64,000 nucleotides of DNA from Marivita sp030148515 (GCF_048006345.1 NZ_CP180351.1:3968001-4032000), one strand, 5' to 3'; positions 25,910 to 35,270 are shown, numbered from the stretch's first letter. The notes: generated by a model not told the origin, from the letters alone. Translations and numbers: made by a program.

Positions 25910-27499
25910 ATGACCAATCTCGCCCCCCTTCGCCGCGCGCTTCTGTCCGTTTCGGACAAGACCGGACTTGTTGAGCTTGCAAAAGCGTTGGATGCCCGAG
26001 GTGTGGAACTTCTGTCCACGGGTGGGTCTGCCAAGACGCTGCGCGACGCGGGTGTGCCGGTCAAGGACGTGGCCGAGGTGACGGGCTTTCCCGAAATGAT
26101 GGATGGTCGGGTCAAGACGTTGCACCCGATGGTGCATGGTGGGTTGCTTGCGTTGCGTGACAACGATGATCACGTCGCGGCGATGTTTCAGCATGACATC
26201 AAAGCCATCGACCTTCTGGTGGTGAACCTTTACCCGTTCGAGGAAACCGTCGCCAAAGGTGCTGATTATGACACCTGCATCGAAAACATCGACATCGGCG
26301 GCCCCGCGATGATCCGCGCTGCGGCCAAGAACCATGCCTTTGTCACGACGATTGTGGATGTCGAGGATTACGACGCGCTGCTGGCCGAGCTTGACGCCAA
26401 TGACGGCCAGACCACGCTGGCCTTTCGCCAGCGTCACGCCCAGATCGCCTATGCGCGCACCGGGGCCTATGATGCGGCTGTCAGCACGTGGATGGCGGGT
26501 GCCATCGGCGAAGAAACCCCGCGCCGCCGCGTGTTTGCCGGAACGCTGGCCCAGCCGCTGCGCTATGGCGAGAACCCGCATCAGGGCGCGTCTTTCTACC
26601 ACGATGGCTCGGCCCGTCCGGGCGTTGCCACGGCAACCCAGCTTCAGGGCAAGGAACTGAGCTACAACAACATCAACGACACCGATGCGGCGTTTGAACT
26701 GGTGTCGGAATTTCTGCCGCGTGACGGATTTGCCTGCGCGATCATCAAACACGCCAACCCCTGCGGTGTGGCGACGGGCCGGACGCTGAAAGAGGCGTAT
26801 CAGAAGGCGTTTGACTGCGACCGGACCTCTGCCTTCGGCGGGATCGTTGCGCTGAACTCCACGCTCGACGGCGAAACCGCCGCGGCGATTGCCGAGATCT
26901 TTACCGAGGTGGTCATCGCGCCCGGTGCGCATCAGGATGCCAAAGATGTGTTTGCCGCCAAGAAAAACCTGCGGCTGCTGACGACACCGGGTCTCGCCAA
27001 TACGGCAGAGCCGGGAACGGCATGGAAACAGGTGTCTGGGGGCATTCTGGTTCAGAACCGCGACAATGGCCGCATCGATATGGATGACCTCAAGGTCGTG
27101 ACCAAGATCGCGCCGACGGACGAGCAGATGCGCGATCTGCTGTTCGCGTGGACCGTGGCAAAGCACGTCAAATCCAACGCCATCGTCTACGTCAAGGACG
27201 GCGCGACCGTGGGGGTTGGTGCAGGCCAGATGAGCCGTCTGGATAGTGCGTTGATCGCCGCCAAGAAGGCCGAGCGTATGGCCGAGGCGCTGGGCCTTCC
27301 GGAACCGCTGACCAAGGGCAGCGCCGTGGCGTCAGACGCGTTCTTCCCATTCGCCGATGGTTTGCTTGAAGCAGCCGCTGCTGGTGCGTCCTGCGTCATC
27401 CAGCCGGGCGGGTCGATGCGCGACGACGAAGTGATCAAGGCGGCGGATGACGCCGGTCTGGCAATGGTGCTGACAGGGATGCGCCACTTCCGGCACTGA
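25910..27499 (+). CDS. purH: Bifunctional AICAR formyltransferase / IMP cyclohydrolase
   Basis: Last two steps of de novo purine synthesis. The 529-residue protein has the MGS-like IMP cyclohydrolase domain at 1-150 (LLSTGGSAKTLRDAGV, VKTLHPMVHGG) and the AICAR formyltransferase domain (LRYGENPHQGASF, KHANPCGVATG, SNAIVYVKDG), ending in TGMRHFRH. ATG 25910, 22 bp after the heparinase-like gene. Length and motifs are standard. Confidence 0.98.
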   Translation: MTNLAPLRRALLSVSDKTGLVELAKALDARGVELLSTGGSAKTLRDAGVPVKDVAEVTGFPEMMDGRVKTLHPMVHGGLLALRDNDDHVAAMFQHDIKAIDLLVVNLYPFEETVAKGADYDTCIENIDIGGPAMIRAAAKNHAFVTTIVDVEDYDALLAELDANDGQTTLAFRQRHAQIAYARTGAYDAAVSTWMAGAIGEETPRRRVFAGTLAQPLRYGENPHQGASFYHDGSARPGVATATQLQGKELSYNNINDTDAAFELVSEFLPRDGFACAIIKHANPCGVATGRTLKEAYQKAFDCDRTSAFGGIVALNSTLDGETAAAIAEIFTEVVIAPGAHQDAKDVFAAKKNLRLLTTPGLANTAEPGTAWKQVSGGILVQNRDNGRIDMDDLKVVTKIAPTDEQMRDLLFAWTVAKHVKSNAIVYVKDGATVGVGAGQMSRLDSALIAAKKAERMAEALGLPEPLTKGSAVASDAFFPFADGLLEAAAAGASCVIQPGGSMRDDEVIKAADDAGLAMVLTGMRHFRH

Positions 27500-27544
27500 A
27501 TTTGACCATCCGGTAAAATTCCGGAGCAGGGCAAAGGAGACAAC

Positions 27545-28015
27545 ATGCGTCTGGTGGCCATCGTCGCGGCGGCGATCTTTCTTCTGGATCAACTGACCAA
27601 ATGGTTGGTGGTCCACGTGATGGATCTGGCCCGCGTCGGCGCCATCGACGTGTTTCCGCCTTATCTTAATTTTCGCATGGCGTGGAATACGGGCATCAAT
27701 TTCGGCCTGTTGTCGGGACAGGCGGACTGGACGCGCTGGGTGCTGATCTCGGTCGCATTGGGGATTGTCCTGTTCGTGCTGGTCTGGATGCGTCGTGATC
27801 CGCCGGGGCGCACGGGTCTGATTTTTGCGGGGTTGCTGATCGGTGGCGCGCTGGGCAATGTGGTGGACCGGCTGCTTTATGGGGCGGTCGCAGATTTTCT
27901 GAACATGTCCTGTTGCGGTTTCACCAATCCTTATGCCTTTAATGTCGCTGACATTTCGGTGTTTATCGGGGCGATTGGGCTCGCACTGTTCTCGGGCGGG
28001 AAAAACGCCTCGTGA
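27545..28015 (+). CDS. lspA: Lipoprotein signal peptidase (signal peptidase II)
   Basis: Aspartic protease of the inner membrane that removes signal peptides from prolipoproteins. 156 residues with four transmembrane helices. Conserved blocks are visible: DQLTKW (15-20), NTGINFGLL (48-56), GGALGNVVDRL and the two catalytic aspartates in VADFL (Asp117) and FNVADIS (Asp136). An AAAGGAG site precedes ATG 27545. The downstream lipoprotein (DUF3035) would be one of its substrates. Confidence 0.97.
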   Translation: MRLVAIVAAAIFLLDQLTKWLVVHVMDLARVGAIDVFPPYLNFRMAWNTGINFGLLSGQADWTRWVLISVALGIVLFVLVWMRRDPPGRTGLIFAGLLIGGALGNVVDRLLYGAVADFLNMSCCGFTNPYAFNVADISVFIGAIGLALFSGGKNAS

Positions 28016-28074
28016 CGAGTGCGGCTTGATGCGCTAAAGCAGGTTTGAGGCGAATACGGAGGCGGGCAGACACC

Positions 28075-28605
28075 ATGATGCCACGCGCATGGATCATACT
28101 GGCACTGGTGGCGCTGACCGCCTGCGGATCACGTCAGGACACGGCGGACCGGGAAACAAACCTGCGCCAATTGCGCAATCCCGGAGGCACGCCCGAGGAA
28201 TTCTCGATTGTTCCGCCAAAGCCGTTGGAAGCGCCGGTAAGCCTGACCGAACTGCCGACACCGACTCCGGGTGGAACAAACCGGACCGATCAGACGCCGC
28301 TGAAAGACGCGGTCGCTGTTCTGGGCGGTGCGCCATCGCGGCTGGATGTGCAGCCGGGCATCGGTGCCGGGGATCAGGCGATCGTCGCACGCGCGTCGCG
28401 CTTCGGTCGGGCAGACGACATCCGCGAACAGCTTGCCGCGGAAGATCAGGCCTTCCGGGAACGCCGGTCCTTTTTCAACTGGCGTCTGATACCCGAGGAC
28501 ACCTACAACCGGGTCTACCGGGGGCAGTCGCTTGACCCGTATTCCGCGCTCGAGGCAGCGCGTCGGGCCGGTGTGCTGACCCCGTCTGCTCCGCCGGAAC
28601 GCTGA
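28075..28605 (+). CDS. DUF3035 lipoprotein of unknown function
   Basis: 176 residues. A lipoprotein signal with the lipobox LTAC (cysteine at about 19) suggests lipid attachment to the outer or inner membrane. The mature part is Pro/Thr-rich (PTPTPGGTNRTDQTPLKDA), then carries the DUF3035 features: ALGG-like AVLGGAP, IVARASRFG and a C-terminal EDTYNRVYRGQSLDPY. Either ATG 28075 or 28078 may be used. It follows lspA by 59 bp and precedes the M16 pair; role unknown, perhaps in the envelope protease or assembly functions encoded next to it. Confidence 0.85.
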   Translation: MMPRAWIILALVALTACGSRQDTADRETNLRQLRNPGGTPEEFSIVPPKPLEAPVSLTELPTPTPGGTNRTDQTPLKDAVAVLGGAPSRLDVQPGIGAGDQAIVARASRFGRADDIREQLAAEDQAFRERRSFFNWRLIPEDTYNRVYRGQSLDPYSALEAARRAGVLTPSAPPER

Positions 28606-28666
28606 CACGGCGGCTTTAGCGCCATCGCAACCTGCTCACGAAACTGTTGGAGCGCTTGAAGTTGGT

Positions 28667-28681
28667 CGTACGCATCGTACG
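28667..28681. promoter_or_regulatory. Perfect palindrome upstream of the M16 peptidase pair
   Basis: CGTACG-CAT-CGTACG, 6-nt arms around a 3-nt centre, 28 bp before the ATG at 28709 and close to a GGAGGAG ribosome site. A TTGAAG that could be a -35 box lies just before it (28656-28661). It may be an operator over the promoter. Confidence 0.4.
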
Positions 28682-28708
28682 TTACTTCAAAATGGAGGAG
28701 TATTGCCG

Positions 28709-30052
28709 ATGCGTCGCCTGATGGCCCTGACCGGGGTTCTCGTTTTTGCTACTGCGCCTTTGCTTGCGCAAACAATCGAAGATCAGGTCACAACATTCCA
28801 GCTTCAGAATGGGATGGATGTCGTGGTGATCGAAGACCACCGTGCGCCCGCCGTGGTTCACATGGTCTGGTATCGTGCCGGATCGGCGGATGAACAGCCT
28901 GGCGTTTCGGGGGTTGCGCATTTCCTGGAACATTTGCTGTTCAAAGGGACCGAAAAACTGGCCCCCGGCGAATTCAGCGAAATCGTAAAGGCGAATGGCG
29001 GCACCGATAACGCCTTTACCAGCTTTGATTACACGGCCTATTTCCAGCGTGTCGCGGCAGACCGGCTTGGCCTGATGATGGAAATGGAAGCGGACCGGAT
29101 GAAGAACATCCAGCTTGACCGCGAAGACATCCTGACCGAACGCGACGTGATCATCGAAGAGCGCAATCAACGGGTGGAGAACGACCCCGGATCGCTGTTC
29201 CGGGAACAGCGTATGGCGGCGCAATATCTCAATCATCCCTACGGCACGCCGATCATCGGCTGGCGGCACGAGATGGTGAATCTCGATCTGGACGATGCGT
29301 TGGCCTATTACCGCCAGTTCTATTCGCCGAACAACGCTGTTCTGGTCGTGGCGGGGGATGTTCTGCCGGACGATGTTCTGGCTTTGGCACAGGAGCATTA
29401 CGGCCCGATCCCGCGCAATGAGGCGCTGCCTGAACGGGTCCGTCCGTCTGAGCCGCCGCAGATGGCCGAGCGCCGGATTTCCTTCAGCGATCCGCGCGTA
29501 GCGCAGCCCTATGTGATGCGCACCTATCTGGCGCCCGAACGGGATTCCGGAGATCAGCGCAAAGCAGCCGCGTTGACCTTGTTGTCGGAAGTGCTGGGCG
29601 GGTCGCAAACCGCAGTCCTGCCGCAGAAATTGCAGTTCGAGGAAAAGCGTGCGGTCTATGCTGGCGCCTTTTACAGCGGCCTGTCGCTGGACGACACAAC
29701 CTTTGGCGTTGTGAACGTGCCCGCGCAGGGCGTTACACTGGAAGAGGCCGAAGCGGATATGGACCGCGTGATCGCGGAGTTCATGGAAACCGGTGTCGAT
29801 CCCGTTCAGCTCGACCGCATCAAATTCCAGTTGCGGGCGCAGCAGGTGTACGAGTTGGACAGTTCCAATTCGCTGGCCAACCGATATGGCGCGGCACTTA
29901 CCTCGGGTCTGACCATCGAGGATGTGCACGAATGGCCGCGCATCCTGCAATCCATCACGCCCGAGGAAATCATCGCCGCCGCGCAAGAGGTGTTTGATCG
30001 TGACAATGCCGTGACCGGGTTCCTCCGCACGGCGCAGGAGGTGACGCAATGA
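28709..30052 (+). CDS. M16-family zinc peptidase, catalytic subunit type
   Basis: Processing-peptidase-like (insulinase family) protein, 447 residues with a signal peptide (to about LLAQT, residue 22), so active in the periplasm. The inverted zinc motif HFLEH is at 71-75, and the downstream ligand is expected in the EERNQRVEND segment. Bacterial M16B proteins often work as pairs of one catalytic and one non-catalytic chain, as the next gene suggests. ATG 28709 is preferred over TTG 28703 for its spacing to GGAGGAG. The stop overlaps the next start by 4 nt. Confidence 0.94.
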   Translation: MRRLMALTGVLVFATAPLLAQTIEDQVTTFQLQNGMDVVVIEDHRAPAVVHMVWYRAGSADEQPGVSGVAHFLEHLLFKGTEKLAPGEFSEIVKANGGTDNAFTSFDYTAYFQRVAADRLGLMMEMEADRMKNIQLDREDILTERDVIIEERNQRVENDPGSLFREQRMAAQYLNHPYGTPIIGWRHEMVNLDLDDALAYYRQFYSPNNAVLVVAGDVLPDDVLALAQEHYGPIPRNEALPERVRPSEPPQMAERRISFSDPRVAQPYVMRTYLAPERDSGDQRKAAALTLLSEVLGGSQTAVLPQKLQFEEKRAVYAGAFYSGLSLDDTTFGVVNVPAQGVTLEEAEADMDRVIAEFMETGVDPVQLDRIKFQLRAQQVYELDSSNSLANRYGAALTSGLTIEDVHEWPRILQSITPEEIIAAAQEVFDRDNAVTGFLRTAQEVTQ

Positions 30053-31356
30053 AGGCCTTTGGTTCCCTGATCGCATTCATGCTGTTGGCCGCCGCCCCGC
30101 TGCGGGCGGAGATCGACATTGCCGAGGTCACCAGCCCGGGCGGTATCAACGCGTGGCTGGTGCAGGAAGAGTCGATCCCGTTTGTCGCACTCGAACTGCG
30201 GTTCAAAGGTGGGGCTTCGCTTGATCTACCGGGTAAGCGCGGTGCGACGAACCTGATGGTCGGACTTCTGAACGAAGGCGCTGGCGATCTGGACTCGCGT
30301 GCGTTTTCCGAGCGGGCAGAATCGCTGGCCGCGAGTTTCGAATTCGACGTCGGCGATGACGCGGTGTCGATCTCGGCCCGGTTCCTGACTGAAAACCAGG
30401 ATGAGGCGCTGGCATTGTTGCACGATGCGATCACGCAGCCCCGTTTCGATCAGGATGCGATTGACAGGGTCAAGGGGCAGTTGGTGTCGGTCATCCGGTC
30501 GGATGCGCAAGATCCCGACAATCTGGTCGGTCAGGCGTTCGACAGCATGGTCTTCGGAGATCATCCCTACGGGTCCGCCATTGAAGGCACCGAAGAAAGC
30601 GTCGCTGCGTTGACCCGGGATGACCTGATTGCCGCGCACAAAGGGGCTTTGGCCCGTGACCGGATTTATGTCGGCGCCGCCGGAGATATTTCACCCGAGG
30701 CGCTTGCCGAGATTCTGGATAAGCTGTTGGGCGATCTGCCTGAAACCGGCACACCGCAGGCTCCCGATGTCGCGGTGTCGACTCAGGCAGGTGTGACCGT
30801 TGTGCCCTTTGACGTGCCGCAATCGGTTGCGATCTTTGGGCATGAAGGCATTGCACGGGACGATCCGGATTTCTTTGCCGCTTATGTGCTGAACGAAATT
30901 CTGGGCGGTGGCGGGTTCGAGGCGCGTTTGATGGAAGAGGTGCGCGAGAAGCGGGGCCTGACCTATGGCGTCTACAGCTATCTCGTGCCCAAGGACCATG
31001 CCGCGCTCTATCTCGGGCGCGTTTCCAGTGCCAATGACCGCATCGCGGAAGCCATCGACGTGATCCGCGCAGAGTGGGCCAAGATGGCCGAGAATGGCGT
31101 CACGGAAGAGGAACTGGCCACTGCCAAGACCTATCTGACAGGGGCCTACCCGCTGCGGTTCGATGGCAACGGTCCGATTGCGAACATCCTTGTCGGGATG
31201 CAGATGGACGATCTGCCGGCAGAATATGTGAACACCCGGAACGCGCAGATCGAGGCGATCACGCTGGACGACATCAAGCGGGTTGCAGCGCGTATCCTCA
31301 AGCCTGAGGCGTTGCATTTCGTGGTTGTGGGCAAGCCCGAGGGACTGGACTCCTGA
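30049..31356 (+). CDS. M16-family peptidase-like protein, non-catalytic partner type
   Basis: 435 residues, signal peptide ending APLRAEI (about 20). It has the M16 fold but no HxxEH: the position reads RGATNLMVGLLNEG. It does keep the Arg/Tyr pair REKRGLTYGVYSY that closes the active site of the partner chain in paired M16B peptidases. So it is probably the second subunit of a heterodimer with the upstream gene (ATGA overlap). Substrate unknown; suggested roles for such pairs include clearing exported peptides. Confidence 0.92.
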   Translation: MKAFGSLIAFMLLAAAPLRAEIDIAEVTSPGGINAWLVQEESIPFVALELRFKGGASLDLPGKRGATNLMVGLLNEGAGDLDSRAFSERAESLAASFEFDVGDDAVSISARFLTENQDEALALLHDAITQPRFDQDAIDRVKGQLVSVIRSDAQDPDNLVGQAFDSMVFGDHPYGSAIEGTEESVAALTRDDLIAAHKGALARDRIYVGAAGDISPEALAEILDKLLGDLPETGTPQAPDVAVSTQAGVTVVPFDVPQSVAIFGHEGIARDDPDFFAAYVLNEILGGGGFEARLMEEVREKRGLTYGVYSYLVPKDHAALYLGRVSSANDRIAEAIDVIRAEWAKMAENGVTEEELATAKTYLTGAYPLRFDGNGPIANILVGMQMDDLPAEYVNTRNAQIEAITLDDIKRVAARILKPEALHFVVVGKPEGLDS

Positions 31357-31376
31357 TTTTTACCTGATGGTAAAAG

Positions 31377-31408
31377 AAAGGCCGCGCTGAGGAAGCGCGG
31401 CCTTTCTG
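31377..31408. terminator. Strong hairpin terminator after the M16 pair, convergent with dapA
   Basis: A perfect 12-bp stem, arms 31377-31388 and 31394-31405, with AAA/TTT at the ends, so it can end transcription in both directions. It follows the stop of the second M16 gene by 20 bp. Confidence 0.85.
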
Positions 31409-31420
31409 GTTTGGGGCGGG

Positions 31421-31464
31421 CAAATCCTTGGAAGGATTTGGCCAAACTCTTTGAAGAGTTTGGC
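31421..31464. repeat. Two adjacent perfect dyads between convergent genes
   Basis: First dyad: CAAATCCTT-GG-AAGGATTTG (31421-31440). Second: GCCAAACTCTT-TG-AAGAGTTTGGC (31441-31464). They are back to back, between the M16 terminator and the dapA stop at 31469. The short loops would form very tight hairpins or cruciforms. They may belong to a dispersed intergenic dyad family of this group; a related dyad is at 38600-38617. Confidence 0.6.
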
Positions 31465-31468
31465 GCCC

Positions 31469-32344
31469 TCAGTTCAGCAGTCCGGCATGACGCAGGCCGT
31501 TGTCGATCAGATCACGCGTCGGCTGGGACACCGGGAACAGCGGCGGGCGCATTTCTTCGTCACAGAGGCCCAGACGGCTCATGGCGTATTTCGCGCCGCA
31601 CAGACCGGGTTCGACAAAGATGCTGTGATGCAGCGGCATCAGCCGGTCCTGAATCTCCAAGGCGGTGACATAGTCGCCTGCCATGGTCGCTTCTTGCATC
31701 TGCGAACACAAAGCCGGAGCCACATTGGCGGTGACCGAGATCATGCCAACACCACCCTGCGCGTTGAAGCCATGCGCGGTTGCGTCTTCGCCCGACAGCT
31801 GCACAAAGTCCTTGCCGCAGGTGAGGCGCTGCGCACAGACGCGGCCCAGATCGCCGGTGGCGTCCTTGACCCCGATGATGCGTGGCAGCTTGGCCAGTTC
31901 GCCCATCGTCTTGGGCGACATGTCCACAGAGGACCGACCGGGGATGTTGTAGATGATGATCGGCAAGGTGCAGGCATCATGCAGCATGGTGAAATGCCGG
32001 ATCAGCCCGTCTTGAGTCGGTTTGTTGTAATAGGGCGTGACGACAAGGCCCGCCTGCGCGCCCGCCTTTTCGGCGTGCTGCAGGAAGCGGATCGCTTCGT
32101 CGGTGTTGTTCGACCCGGCGCCGGCGATGACCGGAATGCGCCCTGCAGCGGCCTGAACGACGAAGGACACGACCTCTTCGTGCTCTTCATGGGTCAGGGT
32201 CGGGCTTTCGCCGGTGGTGCCGACGGGAACAAGCCCGTGGCTGCCCTGATCGACATGCCAGTCCACAAGCTGTTTGAGCGTGTCAAAATCCACTGCACCG
32301 TTCTTGAACGGTGTGACCAGTGCAGGCATCGACCCTTTGAACAT
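31469..32344 (-). CDS. dapA: 4-hydroxy-tetrahydrodipicolinate synthase
   Basis: Class I aldolase-fold enzyme, first step from aspartate semialdehyde to diaminopimelate and lysine. 291 residues with GTTGE (42-46), YYNKPTQ, the catalytic Tyr in IYNIPGR (about 132) and the Schiff-base lysine in GVKDATGD (about residue 160). ATG 32344. Divergent from the lytic transglycosylase: one gene feeds peptidoglycan synthesis and the other cuts it. Confidence 0.97.
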   Translation of the reverse strand: MFKGSMPALVTPFKNGAVDFDTLKQLVDWHVDQGSHGLVPVGTTGESPTLTHEEHEEVVSFVVQAAAGRIPVIAGAGSNNTDEAIRFLQHAEKAGAQAGLVVTPYYNKPTQDGLIRHFTMLHDACTLPIIIYNIPGRSSVDMSPKTMGELAKLPRIIGVKDATGDLGRVCAQRLTCGKDFVQLSGEDATAHGFNAQGGVGMISVTANVAPALCSQMQEATMAGDYVTALEIQDRLMPLHHSIFVEPGLCGAKYAMSRLGLCDEEMRPPLFPVSQPTRDLIDNGLRHAGLLN

Positions 32345-32464
32345 GTCACGCTCCTTTTCGTGTGTGGCTGGTATGCCGTTGCGCCCGTCCCGCGAATGTG
32401 AGTTGCAGGGCGCGGGCTGCGGGTTATCCTTTAGCGTGCCGTCTATCCTGTTTCATCGGAGAAA

Positions 32465-34438
32465 ATGCAAGCCATGTTTCGGCGTATCGCGATCCTGACG
32501 GTGCTTCTGCTGTCCATGCCCTTTGGTGTCCTTGCACAGGGCAATGCCCGTCCGCTGGAACGGGCCATGGACCTTATGCGCGAGGGCAATTGGGCGGCGG
32601 CCCAGATCGAGGCGCGGGGGGACGGACAGGCGGCGCTCGACGTGATTCTGTGGCATTATCTGCGCGCCGGACTCGGGTCACCGCGCGAGGTGCAGGATTT
32701 CCTGTCGCGCAACCTCGATTGGCCGGGTCTGCCGTTTCTGAAGGAAAAAAGCGAAAGCGCCATGACCTCGGCCCCGGCGGATGCGATCCGCGCCTTCTAT
32801 GCCGATCATGTCCCCGAGACAGGGGCGGGGGCCCTGTCCTTGGCGCGGGCTTTTTTGACGGCGGATGATCGCCCGGCAGCAGAGGCGGTGATCCTGCGCG
32901 CTTGGACCACGCTGACCCTGACCGCTGACGAGCAGGATGCGTTTGTTGCCAGTTATGGTGATTTTCTGAAACCCCACCACACTGCGCGACTGGATGCGAT
33001 GCTGTGGCAGGGCAGTGCCTCGAATGCCCGCGCCATGTTGCCCTTGGTGGGCGAGGATTGGCGCGCTTTGGCCGAGGCTCGGATGGCATTGCGTGCGGAT
33101 GCCGCCGGGGTGGATACGCTGATCGAAGCGATCCCGGCCGCGTTGAGTGCGGATGCAGGGCTGGCCTATGAGCGGTTCGCGTGGCGCATGCGCAAGGGCC
33201 GGACCGATGACGCGGTGGAGCTTTTGCTGGCGCGGTCTACTTCGCGGGAAGCGTTGGGGCGTCCTGACATCTGGGGGCGCCAACGTGACGATCTGGTGCG
33301 GCGCCTGATGTGGGACAAGCAGTACAAGCGCGCCTATGACGTGGCTGCAAACCATCATCTGGACGAAGGGTCATCTTTTGCCGATCTGGAGTGGCTGTCG
33401 GGATATCTGTCGTTGCGGTTTCTCGATCAGCCCGAACGCGCGGCAGAGCACTTCCGAGCGCTGCGCGGTGGCGTCGAATCCCCGATATCCCTGGGCCGGG
33501 CCGGATATTGGTTGGGCCGCGCACTGTCGGAGGCCGGTGACGCGGCAGGGGCGGCAAAAGCCTATGCGTTTGGAGCGCAGTACCAGACGTCGTTCTACGG
33601 TCTTCTTGCAGCCGAAGCTGGCGGGTTGCCGCCCGATCCGCTTTTGGCTGGAACAGAGGTGTTCCCCGATTGGAGGGATGCGCCGTTCACGCAATCGTCG
33701 GTCTTTACAGCCGCCATCCTGCTCCTGGATGCCGAAGAAAAGGTGCTGGCAGAACGGTTCCTGACCCATCTGGCCGAGTCGCTTGATCGCACACAGATCG
33801 GACAGATGGGTCAGATGCTCGAGGATCTGGGATTGCCGCATTTGCAGGTGATGCTGGGCAAGCGGGCCGCGCAATTCGGGCATGAGGTGCATGGACCTTA
33901 CTATGCCCTTCATCCTTTGGCAGCGGCCAAGCTTCCTGTCCCGACCGAGATTGTTTTGGCGATTGCGCGGCGCGAATCCGAATTCGATCCGGGGGTGATT
34001 TCTCCCGTGGGGGCACGCGGGTTGATGCAGGTGATGCCGCGCACCGCCGAGGAAGTCTCGGGGTGGCTTGGTCTGGAGTATTCGGAAAGCCGGTTGTTGT
34101 CTGACCCCGATTACAACGCCGTCCTTGGGGCAGCCTATCTCGAACGGCTCGCGCAGCAATTCAACGGCAATGCAGTTATGATCGCAGCGGGGTATAACGC
34201 CGGGCCAAGCCGTCCGGAGCGTTGGATGGAGGAGCGCGGCGATCCAAGGCGCGGCGAGATGGATATCATCGACTGGATCGAGCACATCCCCTTTACCGAA
34301 ACCCGGAATTACGTGATGCGCGTCACCGAAAGCCTTCCGATCTACCGCGCACGGTTGGGACGTGATCCACATCCGGTGCCGTTTTCGGAAGAGTTGAAGG
34401 GGTCAACCCTTTTGCCGCTGACGCCACAGGGTGAATAG
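32465..34438 (+). CDS. Soluble lytic murein transglycosylase (Slt family)
   Basis: Periplasmic enzyme that cleaves peptidoglycan glycan strands to 1,6-anhydro ends. 657 residues: signal peptide ending GVLAQG (about 25), a long superhelical alpha region of the Slt70 type, then the lysozyme-like SLT domain from about 480. The catalytic glutamate is Glu504 in IARRESEFDP, followed by GARGLMQVMP and AAGYNAGPSRPERW. Two in-frame ATGs, 32465 and 32474, both give a signal peptide; neither has ideal spacing to the CGGAG at 32457-32461. The 3' end overlaps the convergent DMT gene by 36 nt. Confidence 0.93.
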   Translation: MQAMFRRIAILTVLLLSMPFGVLAQGNARPLERAMDLMREGNWAAAQIEARGDGQAALDVILWHYLRAGLGSPREVQDFLSRNLDWPGLPFLKEKSESAMTSAPADAIRAFYADHVPETGAGALSLARAFLTADDRPAAEAVILRAWTTLTLTADEQDAFVASYGDFLKPHHTARLDAMLWQGSASNARAMLPLVGEDWRALAEARMALRADAAGVDTLIEAIPAALSADAGLAYERFAWRMRKGRTDDAVELLLARSTSREALGRPDIWGRQRDDLVRRLMWDKQYKRAYDVAANHHLDEGSSFADLEWLSGYLSLRFLDQPERAAEHFRALRGGVESPISLGRAGYWLGRALSEAGDAAGAAKAYAFGAQYQTSFYGLLAAEAGGLPPDPLLAGTEVFPDWRDAPFTQSSVFTAAILLLDAEEKVLAERFLTHLAESLDRTQIGQMGQMLEDLGLPHLQVMLGKRAAQFGHEVHGPYYALHPLAAAKLPVPTEIVLAIARRESEFDPGVISPVGARGLMQVMPRTAEEVSGWLGLEYSESRLLSDPDYNAVLGAAYLERLAQQFNGNAVMIAAGYNAGPSRPERWMEERGDPRRGEMDIIDWIEHIPFTETRNYVMRVTESLPIYRARLGRDPHPVPFSEELKGSTLLPLTPQGE

Positions 34439-35269
34439 ACCCGCACCAACGATCAGGCTTACGCCGAACACGACGTTGGGGCGGATCGCCTCTCCAAACA
34501 CCATGATGCCAAGGCTCGCCGCGAAGGGCAGTTGCAGGTAGGCAAAGGGCTGCACCGCGCTGGCCTCGGCCACGTCATAGCATTTGATCAGAAGGTAATG
34601 CCCGGTTGCACCCGTGACGCAGAGCAGTGCCATCATAGCCCAGTCGATCGGCACCATGGGTTCCCAGAACCAGATGCCGATCAGGGTCATGAACACGGCC
34701 CCCACCGTGCCGGTCCAGAAAAAGCTGGTGGCGGCGCTGTCCTTGCGGGCGGCGTAGCGGGTGAGCAGTCCGTAGAGCGCGAACATCAGGGCAGAGAGGG
34801 CGGGGATGATGGCAAGCGGCGAGAAGACGCCAAAGCCAGGTTGCAGGATGATCAGGATGCCGATGAACCCAACGCCAATCGCTGTCCATCGCCGCCACCC
34901 CACCTGTTCGCCAAGGATAGGACCGGAGAGCGCCGCGACGAGCAGCGGATAGCAGGCAAAGATTGCGTGGCTTTCGACGAGGCCCAGATAGGTGAAGCCC
35001 AGAACCATCACGCAGATCTCGGCTGCCAACAGAAGGGCGCGGAAGCCTTGCAGCCAAGGTTGGGACGTTGCGGCGGCGGCGCGCAGCCCTCCGGCACGGC
35101 GGCTGGCGACAAACATCACGAAGGCAGCGAAGAACCAGTAGCGGATCATCACCACCATCAGCACGTTGTATTCGCTGGCCAGATGCTGGGACAGACCGTC
35201 CTGCATGGCGAATACGAAGGTGGTCGCCACCATGAGCCAGATGCCCAGACGGTTATTGGTCTCGGTCAT
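34403..35269 (-). CDS. DMT-superfamily transporter (EamA domains)
   Basis: 288 residues with about ten transmembrane helices in two EamA repeats, as in metabolite exporters of the RhaT/EamA type. The first repeat includes IRYWFFAAFVMF and LGLVESHAIFACYPLLVA; the second includes YVAEASAVQPFAYLQLP-like sequence and IVGAGLFTLW at the end. Substrate unknown. It begins 1 bp after the mnmD stop, so it is probably co-transcribed with it. The family often carries amino acids or other small metabolites outward. Confidence 0.88.
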   Translation of the reverse strand: MTETNNRLGIWLMVATTFVFAMQDGLSQHLASEYNVLMVVMIRYWFFAAFVMFVASRRAGGLRAAAATSQPWLQGFRALLLAAEICVMVLGFTYLGLVESHAIFACYPLLVAALSGPILGEQVGWRRWTAIGVGFIGILIILQPGFGVFSPLAIIPALSALMFALYGLLTRYAARKDSAATSFFWTGTVGAVFMTLIGIWFWEPMVPIDWAMMALLCVTGATGHYLLIKCYDVAEASAVQPFAYLQLPFAASLGIMVFGEAIRPNVVFGVSLIVGAGLFTLWRQRQKG

Positions 35270-35270
35270 G

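Noticed and set aside
28682..30076. A 464-codon minus-strand frame opposite the first M16 peptidase
   Set aside because: The plus-strand gene has the zinc motif and signal peptide; the minus frame has no feature of a protein.
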